In this document: piece after piece, positions 43,649 to 53,323 of the stretch | How the letters are laid out: each line of letters begins with the position of its first letter | Numbering within the stretch: position 1 is the stretch's first letter | The notes under the pieces: generated by a model | Seen by the model: only the letters and a program-made list of their open reading frames with translations | What the model was told of the DNA's origin: nothing | The model's database searches: none | From: Allosediminivita pacifica | Lineage (GTDB): Bacteria > Pseudomonadota > Alphaproteobacteria > Rhodobacterales > Rhodobacteraceae | DNA length: 64,000 nt | NCBI RefSeq assembly: GCF_003054175.1 | Contig: NZ_QBKN01000024.1 | Coordinates: forward strand, 19,181 to 83,180 | Direction of reading: 5' to 3' | Position numbers and translations under genes: made by a program

Positions 43649-43701
43649 GCGGCGGCCCTCGGGCCTCGCGGGCAAGGATCTGCCGACCACGCGGGGGGGA
43701 G

Positions 43702-43727
43702 GGAACCGAGACACATCTCTGTCTGTT
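43702..43727 (+). promoter_or_regulatory. GGAAC-N17-TGTT promoter-like motif
   Basis: GGAAC at 43702-43706, 17 bases, TGTT at 43724-43727, 36 bases before the GTG of lipoprotein copy 2. Same elements and spacing as the site at 43297, which raises confidence that both genes answer to one general-stress-type sigma factor. Confidence 0.5.
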
Positions 43728-43762
43728 ACTTTGCGTAATCAACGTTCAAAGGAGATCAGCCC

Positions 43763-43975
43763 GTGTCCCGTTACGTCAAACCTCTCGCTCTCGTCGCAGC
43801 TCTCGGCACGCTTGCTGCATGTGGTGAAACTGCCGGGGAACAGGCGCTTTGGGGCGCCGGTGCCGGCGCGACCGGCGCGCTCGCCGTGGGTGGCAACCCT
43901 GTCACCGGCGCGGCCGTGGGCACCGCGGGCAACCTTCTCGTCTGCCAGAGCGGCGCGCGCGACTGCGACAGCTGA
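43763..43975 (+). CDS. Small glycine-rich lipoprotein (copy 2)
   Basis: 70 residues, GTG start with AAGGAG 8 bases upstream. The signal MSRYVKPLALVAALGTLAAC has lipobox LAAC (Cys20). The mature part GETAGEQALWGAGAGATGAL continues with AVGGNPVTGAAVGTAGN, a glycine-zipper pattern, and ends with two Cys (VCQSGARDCDS) as in copy 1. Clearly a diverged tandem duplicate of the 69-residue lipoprotein. Location in the outer membrane is likely; role unknown. Confidence 0.82.
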   Translation: MSRYVKPLALVAALGTLAACGETAGEQALWGAGAGATGALAVGGNPVTGAAVGTAGNLLVCQSGARDCDS

Positions 43976-44000
43976 CACCGCCGCCAAGGCACGCCGTTCA

Positions 44001-44033
44001 AGGACCAGCGGGGCAGGGCGCCCCGGTGGTCCT
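44001..44033 (+). terminator. Terminator-like hairpin after lipoprotein copy 2
   Basis: AGGACCA/TGGTCCT stem with an inner GGGGC/GCCCC stem, 25 bases after the stop. No T-run; a second hairpin follows at 44093. Confidence 0.6.
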
Positions 44034-44092
44034 CTGACCTCCGCGCTTCGGCGCCCGCTCGCCGCGGCGACAACATTCCATCCGTTTCACGA

Positions 44093-44125
44093 GGCCGCCG
44101 CGCAGACCAGCGCGGGCGGCCTTTT
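44093..44125 (+). terminator. Rho-independent terminator upstream of pccA
   Basis: GGCCGCCGCGC paired with GCGC-g-GGCGGCC around the loop AGACCA, followed by TTTT. It ends 57 bases before the pccA ATG, so pccA is likely transcribed from its own promoter or by readthrough. Confidence 0.75.
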
Positions 44126-44182
44126 CCATGGCCGGAAGGGCGCACAGACGTCCGTGCCGGGACGTTCACGAGGGGGACACGC

Positions 44183-46183
44183 ATGTTCGACAAGATCCTG
44201 ATCGCCAACCGCGGCGAGATCGCCTGCCGCGTCATGAAGACGGCGCAGCGCATGGGCATCAAGACGGTGGCGATCTACTCGGACGCCGACAAGCACGCGC
44301 TGCACGCCGAGATGGCGGACGAGAAGATCCACATCGGCCCGCCCCCCGCGAAACAGTCCTACATCGTGATCGACAAGGTCATGCAGGCGATCCGCGACAG
44401 CGGCGCACAGGCCGTCCACCCCGGCTATGGCTTCCTGTCGGAGAACCCGAAGTTCGCGCAGGCGCTCGAGGATGCCGGCGTCGCCTTCATCGGCCCGCCC
44501 AAGGGCGCGATCGAGGCCATGGGCGACAAGATCACCTCCAAAAAGCTCGCCAAGGAGGCGGGGGTCAACACCGTGCCCGGCTACATGGGCCTCATCGAAG
44601 ACGCCGAGGAGGCGGTGAAGATCAGCGCCGAGATCGGCTATCCGGTCATGATCAAGGCCAGCGCCGGGGGCGGCGGCAAGGGCATGCGCATCGCCTGGAA
44701 CGACGAGGAGGCGCGCGAAGGCTTCCAGTCCTCCAAGAACGAGGCGGCGAGCAGCTTCGGTGACGACCGCATCTTCATCGAGAAGTTCGTGACGCAGCCC
44801 CGCCACATCGAGATCCAGGTGCTCTGCGACGCGCACGGCAACGGCATCTACCTGAACGAACGGGAATGCTCGATCCAGCGCCGAAACCAGAAGGTGGTCG
44901 AAGAGGCCCCCAGTCCCTTCCTCGACCCCGAGACCCGCAAGGCCATGGGCGAACAGGCCGTGGCGCTGGCCAAGGCGGTGGGCTACACCAGCGCGGGCAC
45001 GGTGGAATTCATCGTCGATGGTGACAAGAACTTCTTCTTCCTCGAGATGAACACCCGCCTTCAGGTGGAACACCCGGTGACCGAGCTCATCACCGGGGTG
45101 GACCTCGTGGAACAGATGATCCGCGTCGCGAACGGCGAGGCGCTGTCGATCACGCAGGACGACATCGGCATCAACGGCTGGGCCATCGAGAACCGGCTCT
45201 ACGCCGAGGACCCGTACCGCAACTTCCTGCCCTCCATCGGCCGCCTGACCCGCTACCGCCCGCCCGAGGAAGGGCCCATGGGCGGCGGCGTGGTGCGCAA
45301 CGACACCGGCGTCTTCGAGGGCGGCGAGATTTCCATGTACTACGACCCGATGATCGCCAAGCTCTGCACCTGGGCGCCCAGCCGGGGCGAGGCGATCGAG
45401 ACCATGCGCACCGCGCTCGACGCCTTCGAGGTCGAGGGCATCGGTCACAACCTGCCGTTCCTCTCGGCGGTGATGGACCACCCGCGGTTCGTCTCGGGCG
45501 AGATCACCACCGCCTTCATCGCCGAGGAATACCCCGAGGGCTTCCACGGGGTGGAGCTGGAAACCGATGCGTTGCGCCGCGTGGCCGCCGCCTGCGTCGC
45601 GATGAACCGCGTGGCCGAGATCCGGCGCTCGCGCATCTCTGGCTGTCTCGACAACCACGAACGCAAGGTAGGCGAGGACTGGGTCGTCGCGCTGCAGGGC
45701 CACGATTTCCCGGTGACGGTGAAGGCCGACCGCGAGGGCTCGACCGTGCGCTTCGAGGACGGGACCGAGCTGCGGGTACAGGGCGATTGGACGCCCGGCG
45801 ACAGCCTCGCGCGGCTCACCGTGGGCGACGCGCCGCTGGTGCTCAAGGTCGACAAGATCACGCAGGGCTTCCGCATCCGCACCCGCGGGGCCGACATGAA
45901 GGTGCACGTCCGCTCGCCCCGGCAGGCGGAGCTTGCCGCGCTCATGCCCGAGAAGCTGCCGCCGGATACCTCCAAGATGCTGCTCTGCCCGATGCCGGGC
46001 CTCGTGGTGACGCTCGCCGTGGCCGAGGGCGACGAGGTGCAGGAGGGCCAGGCGCTCTGCACCGTCGAGGCCATGAAGATGGAGAACATCCTGCGCGCCG
46101 AGCGCAGCGGCAAGGTGAGCAAGATCAACGCGGGTCCCGGCGACAGTCTCGCCGTGGACGATGTCATCATGGAATTCGAATAG
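44183..46183 (+). CDS. pccA: Propionyl-CoA carboxylase, alpha (biotin) subunit
   Basis: 666 residues. The biotin carboxylase domain (1-450) starts MFDKILIANRGEIACRVMKT and has the ATP-grasp Gly-rich loop ASAGGGGKGMRIA, HIEIQVLCDAHGN and ERECSIQRRNQKVVEE. A middle BT domain follows, and the C-terminal biotinyl domain carries the biotin Lys in VEAMKMENILRAER. It carboxylates biotin with bicarbonate and ATP and passes CO2 to PccB. Separated from pccB by about 2.8 kb containing six small genes, an arrangement usual in Rhodobacteraceae. Confidence 0.96.
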   Translation: MFDKILIANRGEIACRVMKTAQRMGIKTVAIYSDADKHALHAEMADEKIHIGPPPAKQSYIVIDKVMQAIRDSGAQAVHPGYGFLSENPKFAQALEDAGVAFIGPPKGAIEAMGDKITSKKLAKEAGVNTVPGYMGLIEDAEEAVKISAEIGYPVMIKASAGGGGKGMRIAWNDEEAREGFQSSKNEAASSFGDDRIFIEKFVTQPRHIEIQVLCDAHGNGIYLNERECSIQRRNQKVVEEAPSPFLDPETRKAMGEQAVALAKAVGYTSAGTVEFIVDGDKNFFFLEMNTRLQVEHPVTELITGVDLVEQMIRVANGEALSITQDDIGINGWAIENRLYAEDPYRNFLPSIGRLTRYRPPEEGPMGGGVVRNDTGVFEGGEISMYYDPMIAKLCTWAPSRGEAIETMRTALDAFEVEGIGHNLPFLSAVMDHPRFVSGEITTAFIAEEYPEGFHGVELETDALRRVAAACVAMNRVAEIRRSRISGCLDNHERKVGEDWVVALQGHDFPVTVKADREGSTVRFEDGTELRVQGDWTPGDSLARLTVGDAPLVLKVDKITQGFRIRTRGADMKVHVRSPRQAELAALMPEKLPPDTSKMLLCPMPGLVVTLAVAEGDEVQEGQALCTVEAMKMENILRAERSGKVSKINAGPGDSLAVDDVIMEFE

Positions 46184-46285
46184 GGGGCAGGGGCCACGGC
46201 ATGGGCAGGGCGCTGGGCATAACGGAATGGAAAGGACGGGGCGCTAAAGCTGCGCATCCCTGTCCCTTCCGGCTGGAGCCCCGGC

Positions 46286-46798
46286 ATGCGCGCCGCCCTG
46301 ATCCGTCTTACCTTGGCGCTCGCATCCCTCGCGGCGCTCGCCTCCTGCGCGCAGGAGCGCGAGGCGGAACTGCGCGCACGGCTCGACGGCTGGGTCTACC
46401 TCGGCCGGACGCTGCACTTCGAATCCCGATTCCGCTGCACGGCCGCGGTCTTCGAGGTGGCGCTGCCCATCTACCGCAGCGCGCCCGCGAGGGCGCGCTC
46501 GATCTCGGGCGCGGTCAAGCACCTGCACCTCGGGCGCCCGGTGATCTTCGATCTCGTCGGGCGCAGCCCCGATGCATTGTCGTCGGAACTCATGTCGACG
46601 GAGCTCTCGTCGGGGCTGGGGCTGGTGTCGAACGCGCTCCGCGCGGGCGAAGACTGCCTCGAGGGGGAAATGGCCGCGGGCTTCTTCCGCGTGATCACGT
46701 CGGAGGACGCGCTCCTGCTCTACGATCCGGAGAACGGTGCGCTGGTCCTGCTCTACCCGCCCGAACACCTCGCGCTCTACATGCGCGGCGACGTCTAG
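46286..46798 (+). CDS. Predicted lipoprotein, 170 residues
   Basis: Signal MRAALIRLTLALASLAALAS ends in lipobox LASC (Cys21). The mature domain starts AQEREAELRARLDGWVYLGR and contains CTAAVFEVALPIYRSAP and a late LLYDPENGALVLLYPPEHLA; I do not recognise the family. A conserved-looking Cys pair (RFRCTA and AGEDCLEG) may form a disulfide. It lies 102 bases after pccA and is convergent with the DUF4174 gene. Confidence 0.75.
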   Translation: MRAALIRLTLALASLAALASCAQEREAELRARLDGWVYLGRTLHFESRFRCTAAVFEVALPIYRSAPARARSISGAVKHLHLGRPVIFDLVGRSPDALSSELMSTELSSGLGLVSNALRAGEDCLEGEMAAGFFRVITSEDALLLYDPENGALVLLYPPEHLALYMRGDV

Positions 46799-46805
46799 CC
46801 GGGGC

Positions 46806-47339
46806 TCACTCGCGCAGCGTGTCGCGCCGGTCACGCACCTCCTGCTGGCGCAGGGGCTGCTTGTCGATCGACCGCGTGATCTCCCGCACGTCCCAGGGAC
46901 GCGGCTTGCGGGTGATGATGGTACCGTCCTTGGCGATCACCGTCAGCATGAAGCCCCTCGGCCGCAGTTCCCGCCGCACCGAGGACCGCGCGCCGGGGTC
47001 GGTGTCGGTGATGATGACCACGTCGCGGTCGGCCAGCGCGTCGGGGCGGTCCATGAGGAACTGCATCTGCTGCACGTACCGGGGATCGGCGGGACTGTCG
47101 GCGAAGACCACGATGGGCCGCTTCACCCACAGGAAATCGGAAAGCGAGACATCCTCGGCAGACACGACCAGATCGGTCGGGTCCTGCGGCAGGGTTTCGT
47201 CGATGGGGCCCTCGTCGGCCTGCGTATCGGCCTGCGCAAGCTCGGTCGAGGCGGCGGCAAGCTGGTCGTCCTGGGCTGTGACAGCGACCGGAAAGGCCGC
47301 GAGCGTCATAGCCGTGACGAGGATCAGGGCGCGTGTCAT
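46806..47339 (-). CDS. Exported DUF4174-domain protein
   Basis: 177 residues. The signal peptide MTRALILVTAMTLAAFPVAV cleaves near VTAQDD; the domain from about 65 onwards has LSDFLWVKRPIVVFADSPAD and PRYVQQMQFLMDRPDALADR, followed by VIAKDGTIITRKPRPWDVRE, the DUF4174 thioredoxin-like pattern without a CxxC. Probably periplasmic; function unknown. ATG 47339 chosen for the signal peptide. On the minus strand between the lipoprotein gene and the mutase, hence independent of the pcc transcript. Confidence 0.85.
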   Translation of the reverse strand: MTRALILVTAMTLAAFPVAVTAQDDQLAAASTELAQADTQADEGPIDETLPQDPTDLVVSAEDVSLSDFLWVKRPIVVFADSPADPRYVQQMQFLMDRPDALADRDVVIITDTDPGARSSVRRELRPRGFMLTVIAKDGTIITRKPRPWDVREITRSIDKQPLRQQEVRDRRDTLRE

Positions 47340-47489
47340 GCAACTGGATATAGAGGGGCGGGGCGCGCCTGCACAGGCTTGCGACCCTCGCTTCACGGGA
47401 AATTTTGTCGCGCCGCTCGCGGGTTGCGGCGGGGCTTTCGATGCCGGGGCGCAGCCATCGCGCGTCGGGGATCACGATAGGAGGGGACG

Positions 47490-49628
47490 ATGAGCGATCT
47501 GCCGGAAAGCTGGCGTGTGCGCGCCGCAAAGGAACTGCGGGGCCGCCCGCTGGAAGACCTCGACTGGACCACGCTCGAGGGGATCAAGGTCAAGCCGCTC
47601 TATACCGAGGCCGACACCGCCGATCTGCCCCACATGGGCAGCCTGCCCGGCGAGGAACCCTTCACCCGCGGGGTGAAGGCCACGATGTACGCCGGCCGGC
47701 CCTGGACCATCCGGCAGTACGCGGGCTTCTCCACCGCCGAGGAAAGCAACGCCTTCTACCGCAGCGCGCTCGCCGCCGGGCAGCAGGGCGTGTCGGTGGC
47801 CTTCGATCTCGCCACCCACCGCGGCTACGACAGCGACCACCCCCGCGTGGTGGGCGACGTGGGCAAGGCGGGCGTCGCCATCGACAGCGTCGAGGACATG
47901 AAGGTGCTCTTCGACGGTATCCCGCTTCAGGACATTTCCGTGTCGATGACCATGAACGGCGCGGTGATCCCGATCCTCGCCAGTTTCATCGTCGCGGGCG
48001 AGGAACAGGGCGTCGACCGGGCGCAGCTTTCGGGGACCATCCAGAACGACATCCTGAAGGAGTTCATGGTCCGCAACACCTACATCTACCCGCCCGCGCC
48101 CTCGATGCGGATCATCTCCGACATCATCGAATATACCAGCAACGAGATGCCGCGCTTCAACTCGATCTCGATCTCCGGCTACCACATGCAGGAGGCGGGC
48201 GCGAACCTCGTGCAGGAGCTCGCCTTCACGCTGGCCGACGGCAAGGAATACGTGAAGACCGCCATCGAGGCGGGCATGGACATCGACAAGTTCGCCGGCC
48301 GGCTGTCGTTCTTCTTCGCCATCGGCAAGAACTTCTTCATGGAGGCCGCCAAGCTGCGCGCCGCGCGGCTGCTCTGGCACCGCATCATGACCGATCTCGG
48401 CGCCCAGCAGGAGCGCTCCAAGATGCTGCGCACCCACTGCCAGACATCGGGCGTGAGCCTTGCCGAGCAGGACCCCTACAACAACGTCGTGCGCACCGCC
48501 TACGAGGCCATGTCGGCGGTCCTCGGCGGCACGCAGTCGCTGCACACCAACGCGCTGGACGAGGCCATGGCCCTGCCCACGGACCATTCCGCCCGCATCG
48601 CGCGCAACACGCAGCTCATCCTGCAGGAGGAAACCGGCGTCACGCAGGTCGTCGATCCGCTGGCGGGCTCCTACTACGTCGAGAAGCTGACCCACGACCT
48701 CGCCGAAGAGGCCTGGAAGCTGATCGAAGAGGTCGACGGCATGGGCGGCATGACCCGCGCCGTGGAAAGCGGCATGCCCAAGCTGCGGATCGAGGAAACC
48801 GCCGCCCGCCGTCAGGCGGACATCGACCGCGGCACCGACGTGATCGTGGGCGTGAACAAGTACCGCCTGCCGCACGAGGAACCGCTCGACATCCGGGACA
48901 TCGACAACGCCAAGGTGCGCGAGGGGCAAGTGGCCGCGCTGGAACGGGTCCGCGCGACCCGCGACCAGGGCGCCTGCGACGCCGCGCTTGATGAACTGAC
49001 CCGCCGCGCCTCCGAGGGCGGCAACCTGCTCGAAGCGGCCGTGGAAGCGGCCCGAGCCCGGGCCACCGTGGGAGAGATCAGCATGGCCATGGAAAAGGTG
49101 TTCGGCCGCCACCGGGCCGAGGTGAAGACCCTCGCCGGCGTCTACGGCGCCGCCTACGAGGGCGACGAGGGCTTTGCCGCCATCCAGAAATCGGTCGAGG
49201 ATTTCGCCGAGGAGGAAGGCCGCCGCCCGCGCATGCTCGTGGTCAAGATGGGCCAGGACGGGCATGACCGTGGCGCCAAGGTCATCGCCACGGCCTTTGC
49301 CGACATCGGCTTCGACGTGGACGTGGGGCCGCTGTTCCAGACGCCCGAGGAAGCTGCGCAGGACGCCATCGACAACGACGTGCACGTGGTGGGCATCTCG
49401 TCCCAGGCGGCGGGCCACAAGACGCTCGCCCCGCAGCTGGTGCAGGCGCTCAAGGACCAGGGTGCCGAGGACATCATCGTCATCTGCGGCGGGGTGATCC
49501 CGCAGCAGGACTACGATTTCCTCCAGAAGGCGGGGGTGAAGGCCATCTTCGGCCCCGGCACCAACATTCCCGAGGCCGCGCAGGATATCCTGCGCCTGAT
49601 CTGCGAGGCCCGGGTCGAGACGGTCTGA
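47490..49628 (+). CDS. scpA: Methylmalonyl-CoA mutase
   Basis: 712-residue single-chain B12-dependent mutase. The N-terminal TIM barrel shows [20 protein letters not shown], the substrate-site Tyr, and [16 protein letters not shown]. The C-terminal cobalamin domain has the base-off motif [10 protein letters not shown] (D-x-H-x-x-G) and the Gly-rich [20 protein letters not shown] and ICGGVIP. It converts methylmalonyl-CoA to succinyl-CoA, completing the path from PccAB. A methylmalonyl-CoA epimerase gene is not in the window. RBS AGGAGG upstream of the ATG. Confidence 0.96.
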   Translation: MSDLPESWRVRAAKELRGRPLEDLDWTTLEGIKVKPLYTEADTADLPHMGSLPGEEPFTRGVKATMYAGRPWTIRQYAGFSTAEESNAFYRSALAAGQQGVSVAFDLATHRGYDSDHPRVVGDVGKAGVAIDSVEDMKVLFDGIPLQDISVSMTMNGAVIPILASFIVAGEEQGVDRAQLSGTIQNDILKEFMVRNTYIYPPAPSMRIISDIIEYTSNEMPRFNSISISGYHMQEAGANLVQELAFTLADGKEYVKTAIEAGMDIDKFAGRLSFFFAIGKNFFMEAAKLRAARLLWHRIMTDLGAQQERSKMLRTHCQTSGVSLAEQDPYNNVVRTAYEAMSAVLGGTQSLHTNALDEAMALPTDHSARIARNTQLILQEETGVTQVVDPLAGSYYVEKLTHDLAEEAWKLIEEVDGMGGMTRAVESGMPKLRIEETAARRQADIDRGTDVIVGVNKYRLPHEEPLDIRDIDNAKVREGQVAALERVRATRDQGACDAALDELTRRASEGGNLLEAAVEAARARATVGEISMAMEKVFGRHRAEVKTLAGVYGAAYEGDEGFAAIQKSVEDFAEEEGRRPRMLVVKMGQDGHDRGAKVIATAFADIGFDVDVGPLFQTPEEAAQDAIDNDVHVVGISSQAAGHKTLAPQLVQALKDQGAEDIIVICGGVIPQQDYDFLQKAGVKAIFGPGTNIPEAAQDILRLICEARVETV

Positions 49629-49636
49629 ACCCCGCC

Positions 49637-49663
49637 GGGGCCGCCCATCACGCGTGCGGCCCC
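49637..49663 (+). terminator. Terminator-like hairpin after methylmalonyl-CoA mutase
   Basis: GGGGCCGC/GCGGCCCC, 8-bp stem with an 11-base loop, 8 bases after the stop. No T-run. Confidence 0.55.
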
Positions 49664-49776
49664 GCAACCTTGTTGCCACAGCACCGGCACCTGTCGAAAT
49701 TTCCTGAGCCTCGGGCCTTTCCGAACCCCCGGGCCCCCGCTAACGTCCTTCATCGGGCCATGCGGGCAGGGGATGC

Positions 49777-50391
49777 ATGCTGCAACTTGATCATATCGCC
49801 GTCCTCGGCGAGACTCTCGAAGAGGCGGTGACGCATTCGGAGCTTGCCCTCGGACAGCCGCTGCAGCCCGGCGGCCGGCACGAGGCCTTCGGGACCCACA
49901 ACCGCGTGCTCGGCCTCGATCCCGAGATCTACCTCGAAGCCATCTCCCGCGATCCCGGCGCGCCGCCGCCCGGGCGGGCGCGCTGGTTCGGGCTCGACCA
50001 CTTCGCCGGGCCCGCGCGGCTCGACAAGTGGATCTGCCGCGTCGACGATCTCGACGCCGCGCTCGAGGTGCTGCCCATGGCGGGCTGCGCCATCGACCTC
50101 GAACGCGGCAGCCTGCGCTGGCGCATGGCGGTGCCCGAGGACGGGATGCTGCCCTTCGACGGGCTCTTCCCGGCGCTGATCGAATGGCAGTGCGAGGTGC
50201 CCCCGGGCAAGGCGCTGCCGCCCTCGGGCTGCAGCCTGCGCGAACTGACCGTCTCGCACCCGGAGGGGGCGGCACTGGCGGAGCTGCTCGGGCCGCATCT
50301 CGAGATCCCCAACCTCAGCATTGTCGAAGGCGACCGCCCCATGTTGCGGGCCGAGTTCGACACCGCCGAGGGGGCGGCGATCCTGCAATGA
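49777..50391 (+). CDS. VOC/glyoxalase-like domain protein
   Basis: 204 residues starting [20 protein letters not shown], the typical first strand and His ligand of the VOC fold, followed by [20 protein letters not shown]. The pattern fits the Glyoxalase_3/4-like group rather than methylmalonyl-CoA epimerase, which is shorter and has a different metal pattern. Function unknown. It overlaps the next GNAT gene by 4 bases, so the two are coupled. Confidence 0.82.
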   Translation: MLQLDHIAVLGETLEEAVTHSELALGQPLQPGGRHEAFGTHNRVLGLDPEIYLEAISRDPGAPPPGRARWFGLDHFAGPARLDKWICRVDDLDAALEVLPMAGCAIDLERGSLRWRMAVPEDGMLPFDGLFPALIEWQCEVPPGKALPPSGCSLRELTVSHPEGAALAELLGPHLEIPNLSIVEGDRPMLRAEFDTAEGAAILQ

Positions 50392-50867
50392 TCGTGCGCC
50401 CCGCGCGGGAGGCCGATGCCGCGGGCATCGTCGCGATCTGGAACGCCGTCATCGCCGACACCGCCGTGACCTTCACCACCCAGCCCAAGACCGAGGCGGG
50501 CGTTGCCGCCGACATCGCGGCGCGGGGCGAGGCCTTTCTCGTGCTCGAGGACGCGGGCGAGGTGGCGGGCTTCGCCACCTATTTCCCCTTCCGGGCCGGG
50601 CCGGGCTATGCCTTCACCATGGAGCATTCCATCCAGCTTGTCCCCGCCGCGCAGGGGCGGGGCGGCGGCCGCGCGCTCATGGAACGGCTGGAAGGGGTCG
50701 CCCGGCAGGCGGGCATCCACAGCCTCTGGGCCGGGGTCAGCGGCGAGAACCCCCGCGGCGTGGCCTTTCACGCCCGCATCGGCTTTGCCGAGGTGGCGCG
50801 CCTGCCCGAGGTCGGCTGGAAGTTCGGCCGCTGGATGGACCTCGTGCTGATGCAGAAGATGTTGTGA
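50388..50867 (+). CDS. GNAT acetyltransferase (phosphinothricin-acetyltransferase-like)
   Basis: 159 residues. [20 protein letters not shown] and the VTFTTQPKT segment are typical of the PAT/YncA group; the acetyl-CoA loop is [18 protein letters not shown] and the C-terminal [20 protein letters not shown] with [15 protein letters not shown] completes the fold. Likely acetylates an amino-acid-type amine such as methionine sulfoximine analogues. Coupled by ATGA overlap to the VOC gene. Confidence 0.9.
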   Translation: MIVRPAREADAAGIVAIWNAVIADTAVTFTTQPKTEAGVAADIAARGEAFLVLEDAGEVAGFATYFPFRAGPGYAFTMEHSIQLVPAAQGRGGGRALMERLEGVARQAGIHSLWAGVSGENPRGVAFHARIGFAEVARLPEVGWKFGRWMDLVLMQKML

Positions 50868-50869
50868 CA

Positions 50870-50902
50870 GGCCCGGAACAAGGGGCGTAGCCCCGCCGGG
50901 CC
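50870..50902 (+). terminator. Cruciform hairpin after the VOC-GNAT pair
   Basis: Outer stem GGCCCGG/CCGGGCC enclosing GGGGC-gta-GCCCC, 3 bases after the GNAT stop. No T-run. The 228-base gap that follows holds no supported gene. Confidence 0.6.
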
Positions 50903-51095
50903 AGCGCCGGACCGTCCCGTCGCCGCAGAGGTGCGCCAAGATAGCTTGGCACGCCTCCTGCGTGACGGTCTGGCGCTTTGCAGGTGCCGGACAATGATCG
51001 GCGGTCTTCCGGGCTTGGCAAACATAAAGCGCCCACACCCACGGTCGCAGCGTCACACCACGGTCCGGCGCGGGCCCGTCGCGCGTGCCTTGGCC

Positions 51096-52502
51096 TCAGT
51101 GCACCTTCGGAGCGTCCGGAAAGGCCTCCGGATGCGCGTCCATGTAGGCCTTGCAGGCCCGCAGCACCCGCACGTCGTCGTGCATGCCGCCCGCAAGCTG
51201 GAAGCCCACCGGCAGGCCGCTTTCGGTGAACCCGCAGGGCACCGAGGCCGCCGGCTGCTGCGACAGGTTGAACGGGTAGGAAAACGGCGACCACTCGGTC
51301 CAGTCGGTCATGCCGCTGCCCTCGGGCACGTTACGGTTCGCCGCGAAGGGCGGCACCGCCACCGAGGGCGTCATCAGAAGGTGGTAGTTCTGGTTGAAGG
51401 CCTCGAGCGTCTGGGTCAGCTCCGCCCGCCGCGCCAGCGCTCGGTAGAGATCCAGTGCCGAGCATTCGCGCGCCCGCATGGCGTTGTCGACCAGCCCCGG
51501 GTCCAGCTTCTCGCACTCATCGTTCGTGCAGCCGTCGTAGAAGTCCAGCGAGGCGGTGAACCAGATCTTCTGGAAGATATCGATGGGGCTCTCGATCTCG
51601 GGCGAGGTCTCGACCACCTCGGCGCCAAGCGCGCGCAGCCGATCTGCGGCGCGCTCGACAAGGACGAGCACCTCGGGGTCCGCCTCGGCCCCGCCTAGCC
51701 CGGGGGCAAAGGCGATGCGCAGCCCGTCGAGCCCCTTTCCGAGATCCACGCCCCAGTCCTCGGGCGTGCCGCGCGTGGCGTAGGGGTCGACATGGTCGTA
51801 GCGCCCGATCACGTTCAGCATCATCACCGCATCCTCGACCGTGCGGGTCAGCGGGCCGATGTGGCTGAGCGTGGCGGCGTTCGAGGGCGGCCATGTGGGT
51901 GTCCAGCCGAAGGTCGGCTTGAAGCCGAAGACGCCGGTGAACGAGGCCGGGATGCGGATCGAGCCGCCGGAATCCCCGCCCTGGTGCAACCAGCCCATGT
52001 TCAGCGCGGCCGCCACGGCCGCCCCGCCTGAGGACCCGCCCGGCGTCATGTCGGTGTTCCACGGGTTGCGCGTCGCGCCGAAGACCCGGTTATCGGTCAC
52101 GCCCTTCCAGCCGAACTCGGGCGTGTTGGTCTTGCCCAGCATGACCGCGCCGGCCTCGCGCAGCCTGCGCGCCGGCGGTGCGTCCACCTCCGCAGGCTCC
52201 TCCGAGGACAGCAGCGACCCGCCGCGCGACGGCCAGCCCTTCACGTTGGTCAGGTCCTTGACCGACACCGGCATCCCGTCGACCTCGCTCAGCGGTTTGC
52301 CCTCGGCCCACCGTGCGTCGGCGGCCGTGGCATCCTCCATGGCGCGTTCTTCATCGACCAGCACGAAGGCGTTCACCGCGTCGTTGAAGCGTTCGATCCG
52401 GTCCAGCGCCATGCGCGTGGCGCGGCTGGGGGTAAGCTCTCCGCTGCGGAACAGCCGCGCGACGTCGGTGGCATTGAGCTCTGCGGGGTCGATCTGCTGC
52501 AC
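51096..52502 (-). CDS. Amidase (amidase-signature family)
   Basis: 468-residue amidase. The Ser-cisSer-Lys triad is visible: Lys in MPVSVKDLTNVKGWPSRGGS, cis-Ser in MTPGGSSGGAAVAAALNMGW and the nucleophile Ser in GGDSGGSIRIPASFTGVFGF. The rest (FKPTFGWTPTWPPSNAATLS and the C-terminal VPCGFTESGLPVGFQLAGGM) is normal. It hydrolyses an amide; GatA-like length but no gatB or gatC nearby, so it is a stand-alone catabolic or detoxifying amidase. Confidence 0.92.
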   Translation of the reverse strand: MQQIDPAELNATDVARLFRSGELTPSRATRMALDRIERFNDAVNAFVLVDEERAMEDATAADARWAEGKPLSEVDGMPVSVKDLTNVKGWPSRGGSLLSSEEPAEVDAPPARRLREAGAVMLGKTNTPEFGWKGVTDNRVFGATRNPWNTDMTPGGSSGGAAVAAALNMGWLHQGGDSGGSIRIPASFTGVFGFKPTFGWTPTWPPSNAATLSHIGPLTRTVEDAVMMLNVIGRYDHVDPYATRGTPEDWGVDLGKGLDGLRIAFAPGLGGAEADPEVLVLVERAADRLRALGAEVVETSPEIESPIDIFQKIWFTASLDFYDGCTNDECEKLDPGLVDNAMRARECSALDLYRALARRAELTQTLEAFNQNYHLLMTPSVAVPPFAANRNVPEGSGMTDWTEWSPFSYPFNLSQQPAASVPCGFTESGLPVGFQLAGGMHDDVRVLRACKAYMDAHPEAFPDAPKVH

Positions 52503-52594
52503 GTCGTGTCCTTCGCCTGCTGTGAAACGTCCTTCCCAACATGGGGTCGGCGCTGCAGGTTCCTGAACGGGCCGTGACGGCAGCGGTGCCGGGG

Positions 52595-53191
52595 TTATCC
52601 CTGGAGAAGCAATGGCAGCCAGATCTCGTCGACGATCTCGTGGATCGCCTCGGGGGGCACGGCGCCCATGGTCATGATGACCTCCTGCCGGAACAGCTCG
52701 AAGGGAAGGTTGACCACCCGGGCCGGGCGCGCCACGTCGGCGATCTCGCCGCGCGCCACCGCGCGCTCGACGATGACCTCCAGCGCCGTGGCCTGTCCCG
52801 GCTCGCGGATCGCCGCGCGCAGCTCCCTGAAGCTGCTGCCGGTCTCGCGGAAATACTCGTGAAGCTCCACGCTCATGAGCGTGATGATGCGCGCGCGCCG
52901 CTCGTCGGCCTGCATGAGGAAGGCCAGCGCATCGCCGCGCAGGCTGCCGGTGTCCGGGATCTCGATGGGCTTGCTCTGCCAGAGCTGCCGCAGCGTCGCG
53001 ACCAGCAGCTCCTGCCGCCCGGACCAGCGGCGGTAGAGCACCGGCCGGCTGGTCCCCGCGCGTGCCGCGATGGCCTCAAACGTGAAGCCCGCGTAGCCCT
53101 GGTCGCGCAGGACCTTCCAGGCGGCCTCGAGGATCGCCGTCTCGAGCGCGGCGCCCCGCCGGCGTGTGGTGCAGCCTTCCCGCGAACTCAT
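52595..53191 (-). CDS. TetR/AcrR-family transcriptional regulator
   Basis: 198 residues from ATG 53191, which has GGGAGG 5 bases upstream; a TTG at 53236 could extend it by 15. The N-terminal helix-turn-helix reads ETAILEAAWKVLRDQGYAGF then TFEAIAARAGTSRPVLYRRW. The C-terminal ligand domain is divergent, as usual. It is divergent from an MFS drug exporter gene; two inverted copies of AAGATACGC-N8-CTTACG in the gap are the probable operators. Expected to repress the pump until a substrate binds. Confidence 0.92.
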   Translation of the reverse strand: MSSREGCTTRRRGAALETAILEAAWKVLRDQGYAGFTFEAIAARAGTSRPVLYRRWSGRQELLVATLRQLWQSKPIEIPDTGSLRGDALAFLMQADERRARIITLMSVELHEYFRETGSSFRELRAAIREPGQATALEVIVERAVARGEIADVARPARVVNLPFELFRQEVIMTMGAVPPEAIHEIVDEIWLPLLLQG

Positions 53192-53242
53192 TGCCGCCTC
53201 CCGCGTTGTCCCGGCTCGTGACGCCGGACTTGACAAGCCTCA

Positions 53243-53315
53243 CGTAAGAAACACTTGCGTATCTTATAACCTCCGCGTATTCGACAGGAAACAAGATACG
53301 CTCTCGTACCTTACG
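53243..53315. promoter_or_regulatory. Two-copy TetR operator, mirror-arranged
   Basis: The 23-bp motif AAGATACGC-N8-CTTACG occurs on the plus strand at 53293-53315 and on the minus strand at 53243-53265, separated by 27 bases, so the whole block is a nested inverted repeat. One copy faces each divergent gene (tetR-like start 53191, MFS start 53324). This is the layout of autoregulated efflux repressors. Confidence 0.8.
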
Positions 53316-53323
53316 GATCCCCA

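Noticed and set aside
49777..50391. VOC protein as the missing methylmalonyl-CoA epimerase
   Set aside because: It is much longer than epimerases and lacks their typical metal-ligand spacing; it is coupled to a GNAT gene rather than to the mutase.
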